DNA from: Ectobius pallidus
Taxonomy: Eukaryota > Arthropoda > Insecta > Blattodea > Ectobiidae
Length of the DNA: 64,000 nucleotides
Direction: 5' to 3'
Assembly (NCBI GenBank): GCA_964059195.1
Contig: CAXKWD010000009.1
Location: 150,283,890 to 150,347,889 of the forward strand
Shown here: one piece after another, positions 36,301-48,300 of the stretch
Position numbering within the stretch: the first letter of the stretch is position 1
Layout: every line of letters begins with the position of its first letter
Notes under the pieces: model-generated
Told to the model about the DNA's origin: nothing
The model's input: the letters and a program-made list of their open reading frames with translations, nothing else
Database searches by the model: none
Position numbers and translations under genes: made by a program

Positions 36301-39300
36301 TGTTGTTCCCATCGTCACCTAGGGGCAGGCTAGTAAAGAACAATGTTTCTCGAAACTAGTCCTGATAACTATTGTAAGCAAAGTACATATTACCGCATCC
36401 CACATTGCAGAATAGCTTGACAGGTTTGATTGCCAGAAGGGGCAGATTTTTTAATCTTACCTCGAGGGCTGTTGACAGTGATGGGTACAAGAGTAGGGAG
36501 TTTCACCAGTTACTCATCACCATGTAATGTGAGCCACACTATTGCCATCTGTCTGCCTCAGGACATACTTCAAATGCTTCAGAGCAATGGGGTTGGCATT
36601 CAATACACACACACACTTCACTGTCAACAACTTCCTACATAAATTAATACTGAAGTACATAGTCACTTTTTTTTTTTTTTTTTCAAATTGTGAAATGCAA
36701 AATTTGTTAATGAAAAATTATAAATTCTACTAAAATGAGAAAATTACTCAACTTCCATCAAAGTCGCAAAATAACTGATATTATGCTAATATCAATGGCC
36801 TCCTCATACCGTGGTCAGCGGCCACACAAATTTAAGAAAATTACCTGGATTAAACGGCCAGTCATAACCACTACGAATACTATGTTTACCTCTAAAACCA
36901 TCGCACAGGCTTGCCAATGATTTTTGGAAGTCTAAGTCCATTATCGTTTCCTGCTAATGCCAACATTTTAAAAAATATATTGAATAGGGTATATTATAAT
37001 GTATAATATTTTTTTCCTATAATATTCTCATTATGTAATTTTTATATGCTATAGTTTTGAATGGAAAGAGATTTTTTTTTTAATTATCTTGTCTTATATT
37101 CATTGACAGTAAATTAATTGGCATAGTAACGAGGTATCTTATGTATTTTATATGGGAGAAGATCCGTTCACTTGCATTTATTGGCACAGTGCGAGGGTGG
37201 CACTGTAAAGAAGGGCATTATATCAAGGGTTCACTGTAAATTGCATAAATGTCTGTGTACAGTACATTACTGTAATTTGAAGTGACCCTCTACATAATTC
37301 TTTCTGGTGACTGTATCTCTATTATTATTATAGTTACCTTCCTGAGTATAGATATAGATGCGATGCAGTTGAGTACGACAGACTGCACTTCACGGTGAGA
37401 TCGCAGCAGTCTGATGAGAGCCTTGGCCACAACAAGAACTTCTGACCTCGGTGCCAGATGGTGATAGAGTTGTGCCACGGCCATCACAACCGATGCATTG
37501 CGGCTTTGTAAAAGAGGTTTCGTGTTCCTCAGGAGCAGTCTGTGATCTGGGTCTAATGTGTAGTTCTTCTTCCCTTTGCCCTTCTTCAAGTCTTCATCGT
37601 CGTCATCTTCATCACTTACATAATCGTCGTCGTAGAACTTCTTATTTCCTTCATCATCACCAACATCCTGGATAATAAATCATTATATTGGTCAAGCTTG
37701 AACACATGCTTATCCTGGTTTAGCCACATCCACTAGTCTGTCACTTTCGTCTGCTGATGTCAATGGGGTCATGTGTATTGTTTTAGTGTGTGATGTCGCT
37801 GATTTATAAAACTGCTTTCTTTGTTAATATAATTCAGGTTCTTTATTATTCAATGGTGAACTTCCTGTCTTCATGATGTGTTCATTTAGTTTCATTAAAT
37901 TGAATCTTGTGGCCATTGCAGATTTATCATTGTTCTTTTGTTTATAGTATCTGATATTTTGAAGTTCAGGATGATTCAAAATCATTCTATGAGGATGTGA
38001 AATGACAAAAAACAAAGTGTCAGCTGATAGTGTTGAACAAGAAGCGGCGTGAACAATGGATAAATTCGTATTTAAACTAATTTTTTTTTTTTGTGAAGGA
38101 TGATGCACTACACAGCCATTTCATAAAATAATGGAATTTTTCCCTCAAAGAGAGAAGTTATAAAATTATTGCAATTGGGTGGTCAAAAATAAGTTTAAAA
38201 CCTCAAATTCTCTGAATTTTAAGGACTTAGGTGTATCTGAAGTGGTTTCATGTGTAAAATCTGTCGATTTACTTATTTATTGCATTGAGTTACTTTTTTT
38301 TGCCATTTTTAGCATGATTTTAACACTCCCCACCCGTAACAGATTTTGAAAAACAAATTTAAAATATTTAAAATAAATTTTAAATAATGCTTTGCATGTA
38401 GTGTGAAGGAGAAGGCATTGTAAATTTTACAGAATGTGAAGAACCAATTCTAGTTTATTATTTATGATATGTAATAAACAAAAATAGCTTTTATAATTTG
38501 TCAGAATGTCCCACCCGTATTTATGAAATGGCTGTACAGGAAGTAATTCAGGACACGAAAATGACTGACAATGTACTAAAACAAATGGATATCTTTAAAT
38601 ATTGATGAGACTTCTATTACTAAGATTACTAACAATTGAAGCGTTTACTTTTATAAAGGTCTTAAGTGCCAAAATCATGAATTTTCAGCTGTATCATTTA
38701 AAATGGATCTATGTAAGTTACCTTAGACCAATGCACTTCAGAAGGGTCATAGGTCCAGGGAAAGCCACATTAGTAGCAATAAATACCAAGAGATAGCGCT
38801 GGGCCTATCTCCAGCAGGTCTTTCTGTGAGTCTATGTCTTGTTTTCTGCACAATCATGATTGTGGTACTTAAACAACCTGACCACATGCCCCCAATCTTG
38901 CCGTCTGTCTATGGTAGATGATGCAGCGGTCGGGTGGTAGGCCTAGTCCCTTCAGGGATGTAGTGCCACGGAGTTTAGTTTTAGTTTTAGACCCTTATAA
39001 AAGTAAACGCTTCATTCTGTTGTACTGATAATCTATGTAGAAGCATGGTACCTGAAACTTATCATAGTTGTTTTCTGTTTATTACACTTACATCTTTGTT
39101 GGGATCTGTAAACTGCATGCGAGCATAGCGGGTCAGCATGTTGATGATAATCACTTGGCCCCATTCGTCCACGTCAACAAGCAAATTACACAGCTTCCTA
39201 TAGTTCTTGTGGATCAGATCTATTCGCTCCGGACACACCTGTGGAGCAATCAGAACTAGTAAATCCATGTGAAGCTTTCACACTTCCCCCCTTTTGACAA

Positions 39301-42300
39301 ATGCTAAGAAAAATTATGCCACAAAACTTTTAAAATAACATGATTTAATGTTTAAAAAATTTTGATATTTTATGTGATTCATTTGGTCATAATGTACTTT
39401 TTGGTTCATAATTAGGTATTTTTAAGGTCATACTGTCTTGCATATTTCTGGTTTTTAGGTCATAAACATCAAGCCATACTTATCTACTCTTATACAATTC
39501 AACGGCCCTAAACAGCGTGCTCACTCGCTCACCCGCTTCGTGAAACATCGCGTATACTCGGCGATGTTCGTCTCTGGCAGTGTAAACTTTCACGAAGAGT
39601 ACAAAATTAGGAAAATCGTATCTTTATTATATAAAGCCTAAGTGAAATGAACACAATGAACAAATATTCTAATTTTATTTTTACTTACAATTTTCATAGC
39701 TCTGAACCACAAACATTCTTAATACACTGCCAGTGTAAATTTCTTAAAAATCCTGGAGTCAATTAATAATGGCAAGCGAAGCCGCAGACACCAGCTATAG
39801 GCTAATATATTGATAGTTTAACCCTGGAAGTATCACGGATAATAAAAATCCAAACAAACTATTCCTTCCCTTGAAACATTATATAATTTCTGAAAATTAC
39901 ACTGAACTGATCAAATAAAATTCACATCACATTCATCTGTCAACAGACAGTTGAGAAACAATACGTATTATGTGTTCACAGTTAGCTTTGGAACTGCATA
40001 ATCGAATCTGAGATCGTTTTTTCAGGCGGCACTTTCTAATCGTGGAATGTACTCTGAAGCCGGAATTTTAGCGGTTTCATTAATTATTAATGGCTTATTT
40101 TACGAATGATTCGCGTGCAAGTGTTAATAAATATAATGCTTTAATAGTTATTATACTCTTAATTTTTAATTTTTAAATTAATTATCGTGGGCGAAGCCAC
40201 GGGCACCTACTAGTAAGAATACAAGTATACAAGATGCTTGCCTCTTCAAATGCCATGACAGCTGACCCCACCACGAGCGTTGTCTTGTCGGACAAGAGTT
40301 TATCGATCACATGCACAAGTTCTTCCTTCTGTTCCTCATCCAGACTGAAATAACAAAACAGTGTCAGGATTTACATCTGGCCGTCAAGTCATATACTGTT
40401 GTGACAGATGAGTGATATGTTTGTTACCTGTAAAGTTTCGGGATGGCATGAGCCGCAGTCTTGCGAACATACGGTGACATGTCCGAGGCTGAATCCTTGA
40501 TAGCCAACATTACAATGGGAACTATCATGAAGACTCGGATACTGGACAGAACTCTTAGGGCACTGGCTCGGATAAGCTGATTGGGATCCTGAAACAAGTG
40601 GCGTAGGTTAGAAATAGCAATCATGTTTCAGTGTTAATTGGTCATGTAATTTGCACAATGTTTACCCTATTTTGATCACAGAAAAATAGGAGTGCGTAAA
40701 ATAAGTGAATTTTTACCTTCACTGCTAACATACCGGTATTCTAACACAATAACGTGGTGACGCAGACTGAGTGGTAACTCGGGACTAAATAGGTTGGAAC
40801 GCTCTGTAATGATGGAAATTTTCTTAGTGTGGGTTTGTGTGTGCGTTAGTATTCAGATAACATAACAGCAGATGGAAATGTTGAATGTAGTTCTTCTAGT
40901 TTCTGTTTCTCTAATTATCATTTATCTGGTGGTTTGCAGACTTAAACTAAACTAAACTATGTGGCGCAACATTCCCGAAGGGACAAGGCCTACCACCCGA
41001 CTGCTGCGTCATCTACCTATAGGCAGATGGCAGGACACTTATTTGGAAATTTTATTTTAAATATGTACAACTTTTCTTTAAATGCAATCTGCGATATCTT
41101 GATCCAATCCATCGTAAGTGATTCATTCAATGGACAGTTCATAAGAATGAAACAAAAGATAAATGCTAGCGATTATCATCAACTTTGAAGTAAAATTAAT
41201 GTTAAATCTACACTAAGCTTTAATGTGAGTAGCCTATATTTCATTACACTCCTTACTTATTAATTATTATTCTGCTTGTACTGCAGTGTTCCTTTTTTAT
41301 TCTCTATGTTTGACCACCAGTCATAGCGGACCATGTGGAAAAGAAAGCACCTTCATTGTCTCAATGCGTAAATAAAGGCGAAAGAAGAAATTAGGACATG
41401 AACTTCAAAATTCCGTTTTACATGAAACAAAATGGGCATGCAAAATGTACTAATAAGATATTTTATTTTTCCTTACAAAATTCATGGTTGTCTTATATGC
41501 GAGGTCGTCTAATGTTCAGGCCAATAAGGTAACTACTGGTCACAAAAATACAAGTATTTCTATATTGAAATAGAATATAACATAAATTAGTGCTACACAA
41601 CCATTAAATTATTTTAATTTTAATTGACTTATAGGTGTAGTATATGTGTTGGTTTATTGAATACCTTAAGAGCCCTCTGGAATGTGGATATAGACAGCAA
41701 TGCCAGATCTTGTTGTTCTTCTGCATAACGCACCAGGTAGACGTACACAAGCTTTTTAACTTCTATGTTTTTAGACACCACGTTCTTCACAACAGCTGGA
41801 AAGAGGTCAGAAGCATCTCGACCTTTGGCCACCATCTGTAAAATTGATTCAATACATATCAATCAAAGCATTGTTTGTATGTCGTGTTTGATTTGATTCC
41901 ACGGTAAATGTTCTTAAGATTTGAATAAGTCTTGATGCTCGATATCAGCATTGCAGGGTTTAACGAAAATGATAATAATCTTTGGATAATTTAGATCTAT
42001 TTCAATACTACATGCAAGTTTGCATAGTGTCAATGTGATCAATTTGAACCCAGAAACTTCAAGCTGGGATGAACTGAAACTCTGATAATGAAAAAGCTAA
42101 CTGAGCATGAAACGTATAATAAAGCAATCACCATGCTTTGACCGAGAATTTATGAAATCTATCCAAATAATTCCTCCCAATGCTACCGGCTCCTTAAATT
42201 TATGACAAACAGTTGGTTCTTATGTCCACGTGAAGCTGGTATATCTTGTTGGTGGTTATATTTGTTTAAATATTGCCTTATAATAACTAATTAATTGCTA

Positions 42301-45300
42301 GATTTTTTAAAATAATTTATTTAACAACAAAGTAATTAAAACATTCTATTTGTTAAACTTACACATAAATCATTCACAAGCAATTAAAAGATTGATAATT
42401 AAAAAGCTAATAATCCAACTTCACTAATTGAACGTGCCGCCCAGAAAAACAGACTGGACTAGAAAGCAACCGGAAAAGTCTGTCTGTTGTCAGATGGCAC
42501 TCACCCCAATAATTCTCTTCATAGCCTCCAGTTTCAAACTGTCCTTATTGCTGTCCAGCATCTGCTTCAAGTCTTCGTGCCTGCAGAACAGAAACTCAGC
42601 TACAGTCACACTCTGTACACAGTGTTCTTTTTCTTTAGTAACATGAAAAACTGTCATATCTGATATAACATGATGTAGGCTTTCACGGCCGGTGTCCATA
42701 TTGTTAAAACTTTCCGGGCTCTGTTGCCGTGGTCCATCGGATTGCTTTCCGGACGTTTCGCCCACAACTGCGGCAGGCATCATCAGCGGTGAGTTCTGCT
42801 TCGGAGTTTCCTCGGCGAGGTCTTGCAGTCGACTGATACAGCAGCTGCAACGGTGCGAGTATGTGCAGCCAACAGCCTATAAATACGCGCTGAAATCCAG
42901 CTGCTGTATCAGTCGACTGCAAGACCTCGCCGAGGAAACTCCGAAGCAGAACTCACCGCTGATGATGCCTGCCGCAGTTGTGGGCGAAACGTCCGGAAAG
43001 CAATCCGATGGACCACGGCAACAGAGCCCGGAAAGTTTTAACAATGTCATATCTGAGTTTGTATAAACTTGTCATTTAGAAATCTTGAATTTAAGAAATA
43101 AATTCTATAATAATAACTTTTTATATTTAATACAACTGCGGGTGGAAGCGAATGCTCGAACTTTGGATTATTAAGCCATAGCTTAGCCCCCTAGACTACA
43201 AGTGCTAGTTGAAAGGAGCGACTTCAGATAAGCCTCTTGTACAATTGCTTCTTTTAACTAGGCATAAGTTTTATTGCAGAAAATATGATAAAAATAACGC
43301 GTAATTTCAATTGAGGTAAATATATTTAGTTTATCTGTAGTAAGATTGAGATCGGAAATATACACACTAAACTTCACTAAAAGGTATATTTACCCTTGAT
43401 CATCCTGGGTAAATATACCTTTTAGTGAACTTTAGTGTGTATATTTCCGATCTCAATCTTACTACAGATATCAACACTTCACTGTAAATTTCCATCTAAT
43501 ATTTATATTGATATTTAGTTTAATTAACCAACATTATTATCTAAACTATGTATTTAAAAGTTTTGTTTTAAGGAAAAGAAACAATTCACAGCAAGCGAAG
43601 TTTATAAACAGGCACTACTGATATAATCGCCATTATCATTGCTTTCTTTGTGCAGAATCATTGAAAAATTAGTGAAAAACTAAGCTCATTAGTAGTAAAA
43701 TTACAGAACTTTTACAAAAAACTATTATATGCACCACGTATGGAAAAACTTTAGCAGTCACCCAGTATTTCAGCCTTGGCTACAATACTAGATTCATCCA
43801 CTAAAGCCTTATTTTGTGTACTTGATAAATAAATAGCTATTATTTACTTCACTACCGTACATATAGGCCTCGCCAGCAATATTGGCATATGTCTTTGAGT
43901 GCGTAGCTAGCCAGCTAGCCCCCCGGGTTCGCCAGGAATATTGGTGTATGCCCTTGAGGGGATAGCTAGCCCCTTCATAATGTTATCTTTCATCACCGTG
44001 TGACACATATGCACATGGTGCTGATTAAGCAAAACAATGGAATACGTTACAGTGCATCTCGAGCAGTGTGTTTATACATCTCCAATATCAAGTTGCATCA
44101 TTCTTCCAGCTTCAGCCTGTGTGTCACACCGCTTCTAATGGAATCATGCCCCTCCTCTGATACTGCCATCACATCCCCTCAGACAAAACCATGACCACGA
44201 TAAAGTAAGTGACTCGCACCATAGCTGTCCATTAAAATTTCCATACGCCAAAAACCGTGGCGCAACCTGTAAACTTCCTATAAATGTTATGTCGTACCTG
44301 AACTTGTAACATATGAAACTGTGTAAGCGAAACATTTGAGATGAGAAAACAATAAATTTAATGATTATGATAGAGAAAGCCATGTGAGCATTAGAAGAGC
44401 TAGAATCAGAAGCAAAAAAATGTCAAAATTCTTCTTGTGTAAGTCTACAGAAAAAAGCAAAACACATGTTTGGGGTTGAGAAAGCTGTTTTTTAGAATAC
44501 AAAAACAAGAATTATAAACATCTCTCTCTTGACTATGGCAGTGCACAGTGCACTACAGATGGTTACTTTTCACAAGGTAAACTTATTCAGCAAGGAGTCC
44601 CGCAAGGATCCATACTTGGACCTATCTTATTTAATGTATATATTAATGATCTTCCAAGCAATATAGATGGAGCAGGATTAGATGGGTATATGTTTGCTGA
44701 CGATTTTGGCCTCAAAGTATCCTCTCCTAGTTCAGAAACATTAGAGAGTTGCTTAATTAATAGCTCCTCAGTACTAAGTGACTGGTGTTCGGCAAATAAG
44801 TTATCTTTGAATCTAAGCAAAATATGTGATATTATCTTTAACTTTAGAAATACTACTGACATTGATTTCAGGAAAAGTAAACTAAAATTTTTGGGTATAA
44901 TACTTGACAAGGGTCTGACATGGGAGGATCACATTGACTATACAGTATCCAAACTTAGCAAAGGAATCTACTTGCTGCGCAGGCTAAAGGAAACTGTCGA
45001 TACCGATGCTCTTCTAAAGGTTTACTATGCTCAAATCCACTCTTTTCTAACTTATGGTATTATTCTCTGGAGTAATAGCTCACAATCCCCCAAACTATTC
45101 CTCTTACAAAAGAAGGCAGTTAGAATCATATGTAATACAAGCTGGAGAGCTCATTGTAAGCCTCTTTTCAAAAGACTGAAAATCATGACTTTACCATCTA
45201 TTTACATTCTGTCCATTCTTGTCTACACTCATTCCAACGAAAACCTTTTTGAGAAAAATAGTGAATTCCACAATCATAACACTAGGAATAAAACAAAACT

Positions 45301-48300
45301 GAGGGTTCAATTGTGCCACTATAGCAAATCCCAAAAGAATTGGAAGTATATGGCCATAAAATTGTATAATTTTCTGCCAACTAGTCTAAAGCTCAAAGGT
45401 ATTAACAAGTATAAAAACAAACTAAAGGATATACTTATAGCTGAATGCCTATATGATGTAGACAGCTTCTTTTCAATAAATTTTGACCAATATATTACAT
45501 AAGTAATACTGACTCTATTGCATCTAACTCACTCAAAGTAACCATAATTGTAAACGGGTATTTTGTATAAATTGTATATAATAATTGATGACATGTGATT
45601 ATTTGTTTTTAAACATTGACCAATGTATTACATGAGTAATATTATTTATACTGAAAACACTTTTATTATGTATTCATATTAGTATACACTGCATAAAGTT
45701 AAAATTTTATTGATCATGTGTATATTTGTGTAGAAATAGTAGTTTAATTAATGTACAATTTGTAAATTCATGTGTGATTATTATCTTATATGTTGACGAA
45801 GTTAATGCTTGTTATTGTAACAGCCAAATAATGAATAAAAATCTTGAATCTTGAAAAGTCTGCACTGTGGAAATCGGAACTCCTTCAGAACAGCGCAGTC
45901 AGCTAACAGAGAGTCCATCCTTCCAAGCTGCAGAAAAAAAAATTTCTCACCACAGAAGAGATTCAATATGGGACACATACCCCATGCTAATCAGTAACTT
46001 ATACATATTCCTGCTAAACTAATATTTATATTAGACTTCTTAATAATTAAGTTATTCCTAACATAACATAACCTGTCACTGACCTAGAATTTACATGTCA
46101 CTACTTACATTAATGCAGAAGCTTTTTTACCCGTCCAAATGTTTCATAAAACATTGTTACACTAAGAAGTCCAATGCTTTGGTTTGTAATAGTTTCTTAA
46201 GGTAATTCCTGCTAAATATTGATTTTATTCGTTATCCTGTATTTACCATCGGATTACGGATGTGTTATTTCATGTGGGATTATGAAATAATACACCGGCA
46301 CGACCTGTTGTGCCGTTTATCTGCAGACTTATCTGTTTGTAATATTGGCGATATTGTTGACTTGGTCCCACTCGGAATGGCCTGGCTGAGAGGGCAGTCA
46401 CATTATTTTGAAGTGTAGCAGGGAAATCATAGAAAAGAGATTTTATTTGGCACTGTGAGCTTATCTCTGGCTATCTCAGTTGGTAGAGCACTGGCACAGA
46501 ATGCAGTAAAAGATAGATTTATGCTGCACACTAGCCAAGTTCCGCCGTTTTGTTAGTTTAGGAGCAATATAAGTTACTGAATAGTGCGAGGTTTATTAAG
46601 TCACCAGGGCCGCCACATGGGGGGGGGCTGCCGGACCCAGGGACCCGGGATCCTGATGATGTGGTATATTTTTATGGAAAACTGAAAAAGTTTGATAAAA
46701 TTTTCTGCTAGACGAGAAACGAGAAGAAAGCTCCACAGAGAAGGGAAGAGACGACTGTCTGAATGAGGATGGTTGGCGGTCGGTGAGAGGCCCTCGACCA
46801 GTACATGGTCCTGGGCCCGACTCCGAGATGTGGCGGCCCTGTAAGTCTCACATTGAATCTCTTCTGCGACGAAACCCTAATCCCCAGCTTCCCAGGCGGG
46901 TCCCATTACAGAGTTGGTGGGAGGAGCCGCAGCATAAATAACCCCAGAATGCCTTAGGTCAATGGTGTCAGAGAAATTTTTCTCCTAAAATTCTAACTTA
47001 TAAAAAAATCAGACTTAGACAAATTGGATATCATTGCATGATTTATATACTAATATCTAATGCGAAAATGTGTTAAATCTGCACAAGGGAAAAAATAATA
47101 TTGCGACTCACCCGACTCCCCCACCACTACTCTCTTAACGGGACAGCGAGGAAAGTAGGGGTTTAGGGTGGGGAGAAACCTAGCGGCGGCATTAGAACTA
47201 CTAGCAGAATAGCGACGGTGGCGACATCTAGTATGGAATTGGTGAAAGAGAAAAATAATTTATTTCTCCTTTATTTTCTTCTTCTCTTCCTTTCCCGTCT
47301 CTTTCCTCTCTTCCTCTCACCTCCTCTTCACCCTACCTACCTATTCGAGACCTATTCCTAACATTAAATTTTGGATCGGACGGGGATCGAACGCATGACC
47401 CTTAGCATCGTAGCCAAGAGACTTAGCCATTACGCCACGAAGGCGAGTTGAGCAGTGAAGGAAGTTCCGATATATTTTAGTTATCTATTGCGTTAGCGAG
47501 TGTTAACGCAAGAATCGTGTTTTCTAATTTTGAGATGGTTTGTTTGTTATGAAAAGAGTAGTGTTGGTGCAAGGGAATTATTCTGCATCAATTAAGCCAT
47601 GTTTTTTGTCATAACACGGCGTTTTTTAAAATTTGGAAATATTATGTAAATTTCGATTTTTTTTATATTTATATAATTGTGAAATATCCTGTTGGCATGA
47701 AATATTATGTTTGTTGCAAGGGTTTTTGGCATTTTGTATTTTTTTTTATCGTGAATTATTATTTTTTTATCATTTGTGAAATATTATGTTTGTTGGTGTT
47801 GCAAGGGTATTTTGTTATTGTGAAATATTATTTTACCTGTTTAAAGATCGTGAAATATGTTTGGTACAAGGGTATTTTTTCACTGTTCGATATTTTGCAT
47901 AATTTGTGAAATTTTATTTTGTTTTTTATATTCGTTTTTAAAAATTGTGAAATATTATGTATGGTGCAAGGGTCTTTTGTTATTGTGAATGTTTTTTTTT
48001 CTTTCAAATCGGTGTTTAAAGATCGTGAAATATGATGGTTGGTACAAGGGTATTTTTTTAATTGTTCGACATTTTCTATATTTCGTGAAATTTTATTTTG
48101 TTTTTTATAATCATTTTTAAAAATTGTGAAATATTATGTATGGTGCAAGGGTCTTTTGTTATTGTGAATTTTTTTTCTTCTTTCAAATCGGTGTTTAAAG
48201 ATCGTGAAATATGATGTTTGGTACAAGGGTATTTTTTTAATTGTTCGACATTTTCTATAATTCGTGAAATTTTATTGTTTTTTATATTCGTTTTAAAAAA

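Larger units (their letters stand above)
42664..43044. mobile_element. Inverted dimer of a Penelope-type repeat
   Basis: A 12-bp duplication tgtcatatctga is at 42652-42663 and 43045-43056. Arms 42700-42847 and 42898-43045 are 148 bp each and nearly perfect inverted copies around a 50-nt centre. Each arm carries a full hammerhead core. The 36 bp at 42664-42699 ('gatgtaggctttcacggccg') have no partner. It lies in AP3B intron 1, 84 bp upstream of exon 2 in gene direction. Confidence 0.82.

Noticed and set aside
42692..43066. ORFs in both directions over 42.49-43.07 kb
   Set aside because: Products of the palindromic Penelope dimer, with the minus-strand one merely running on from AP3B exon 2.
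44690..45502. 270-codon ORF as a host gene
   Set aside because: FADD box and thumb sequence show it is a truncated LINE reverse transcriptase.
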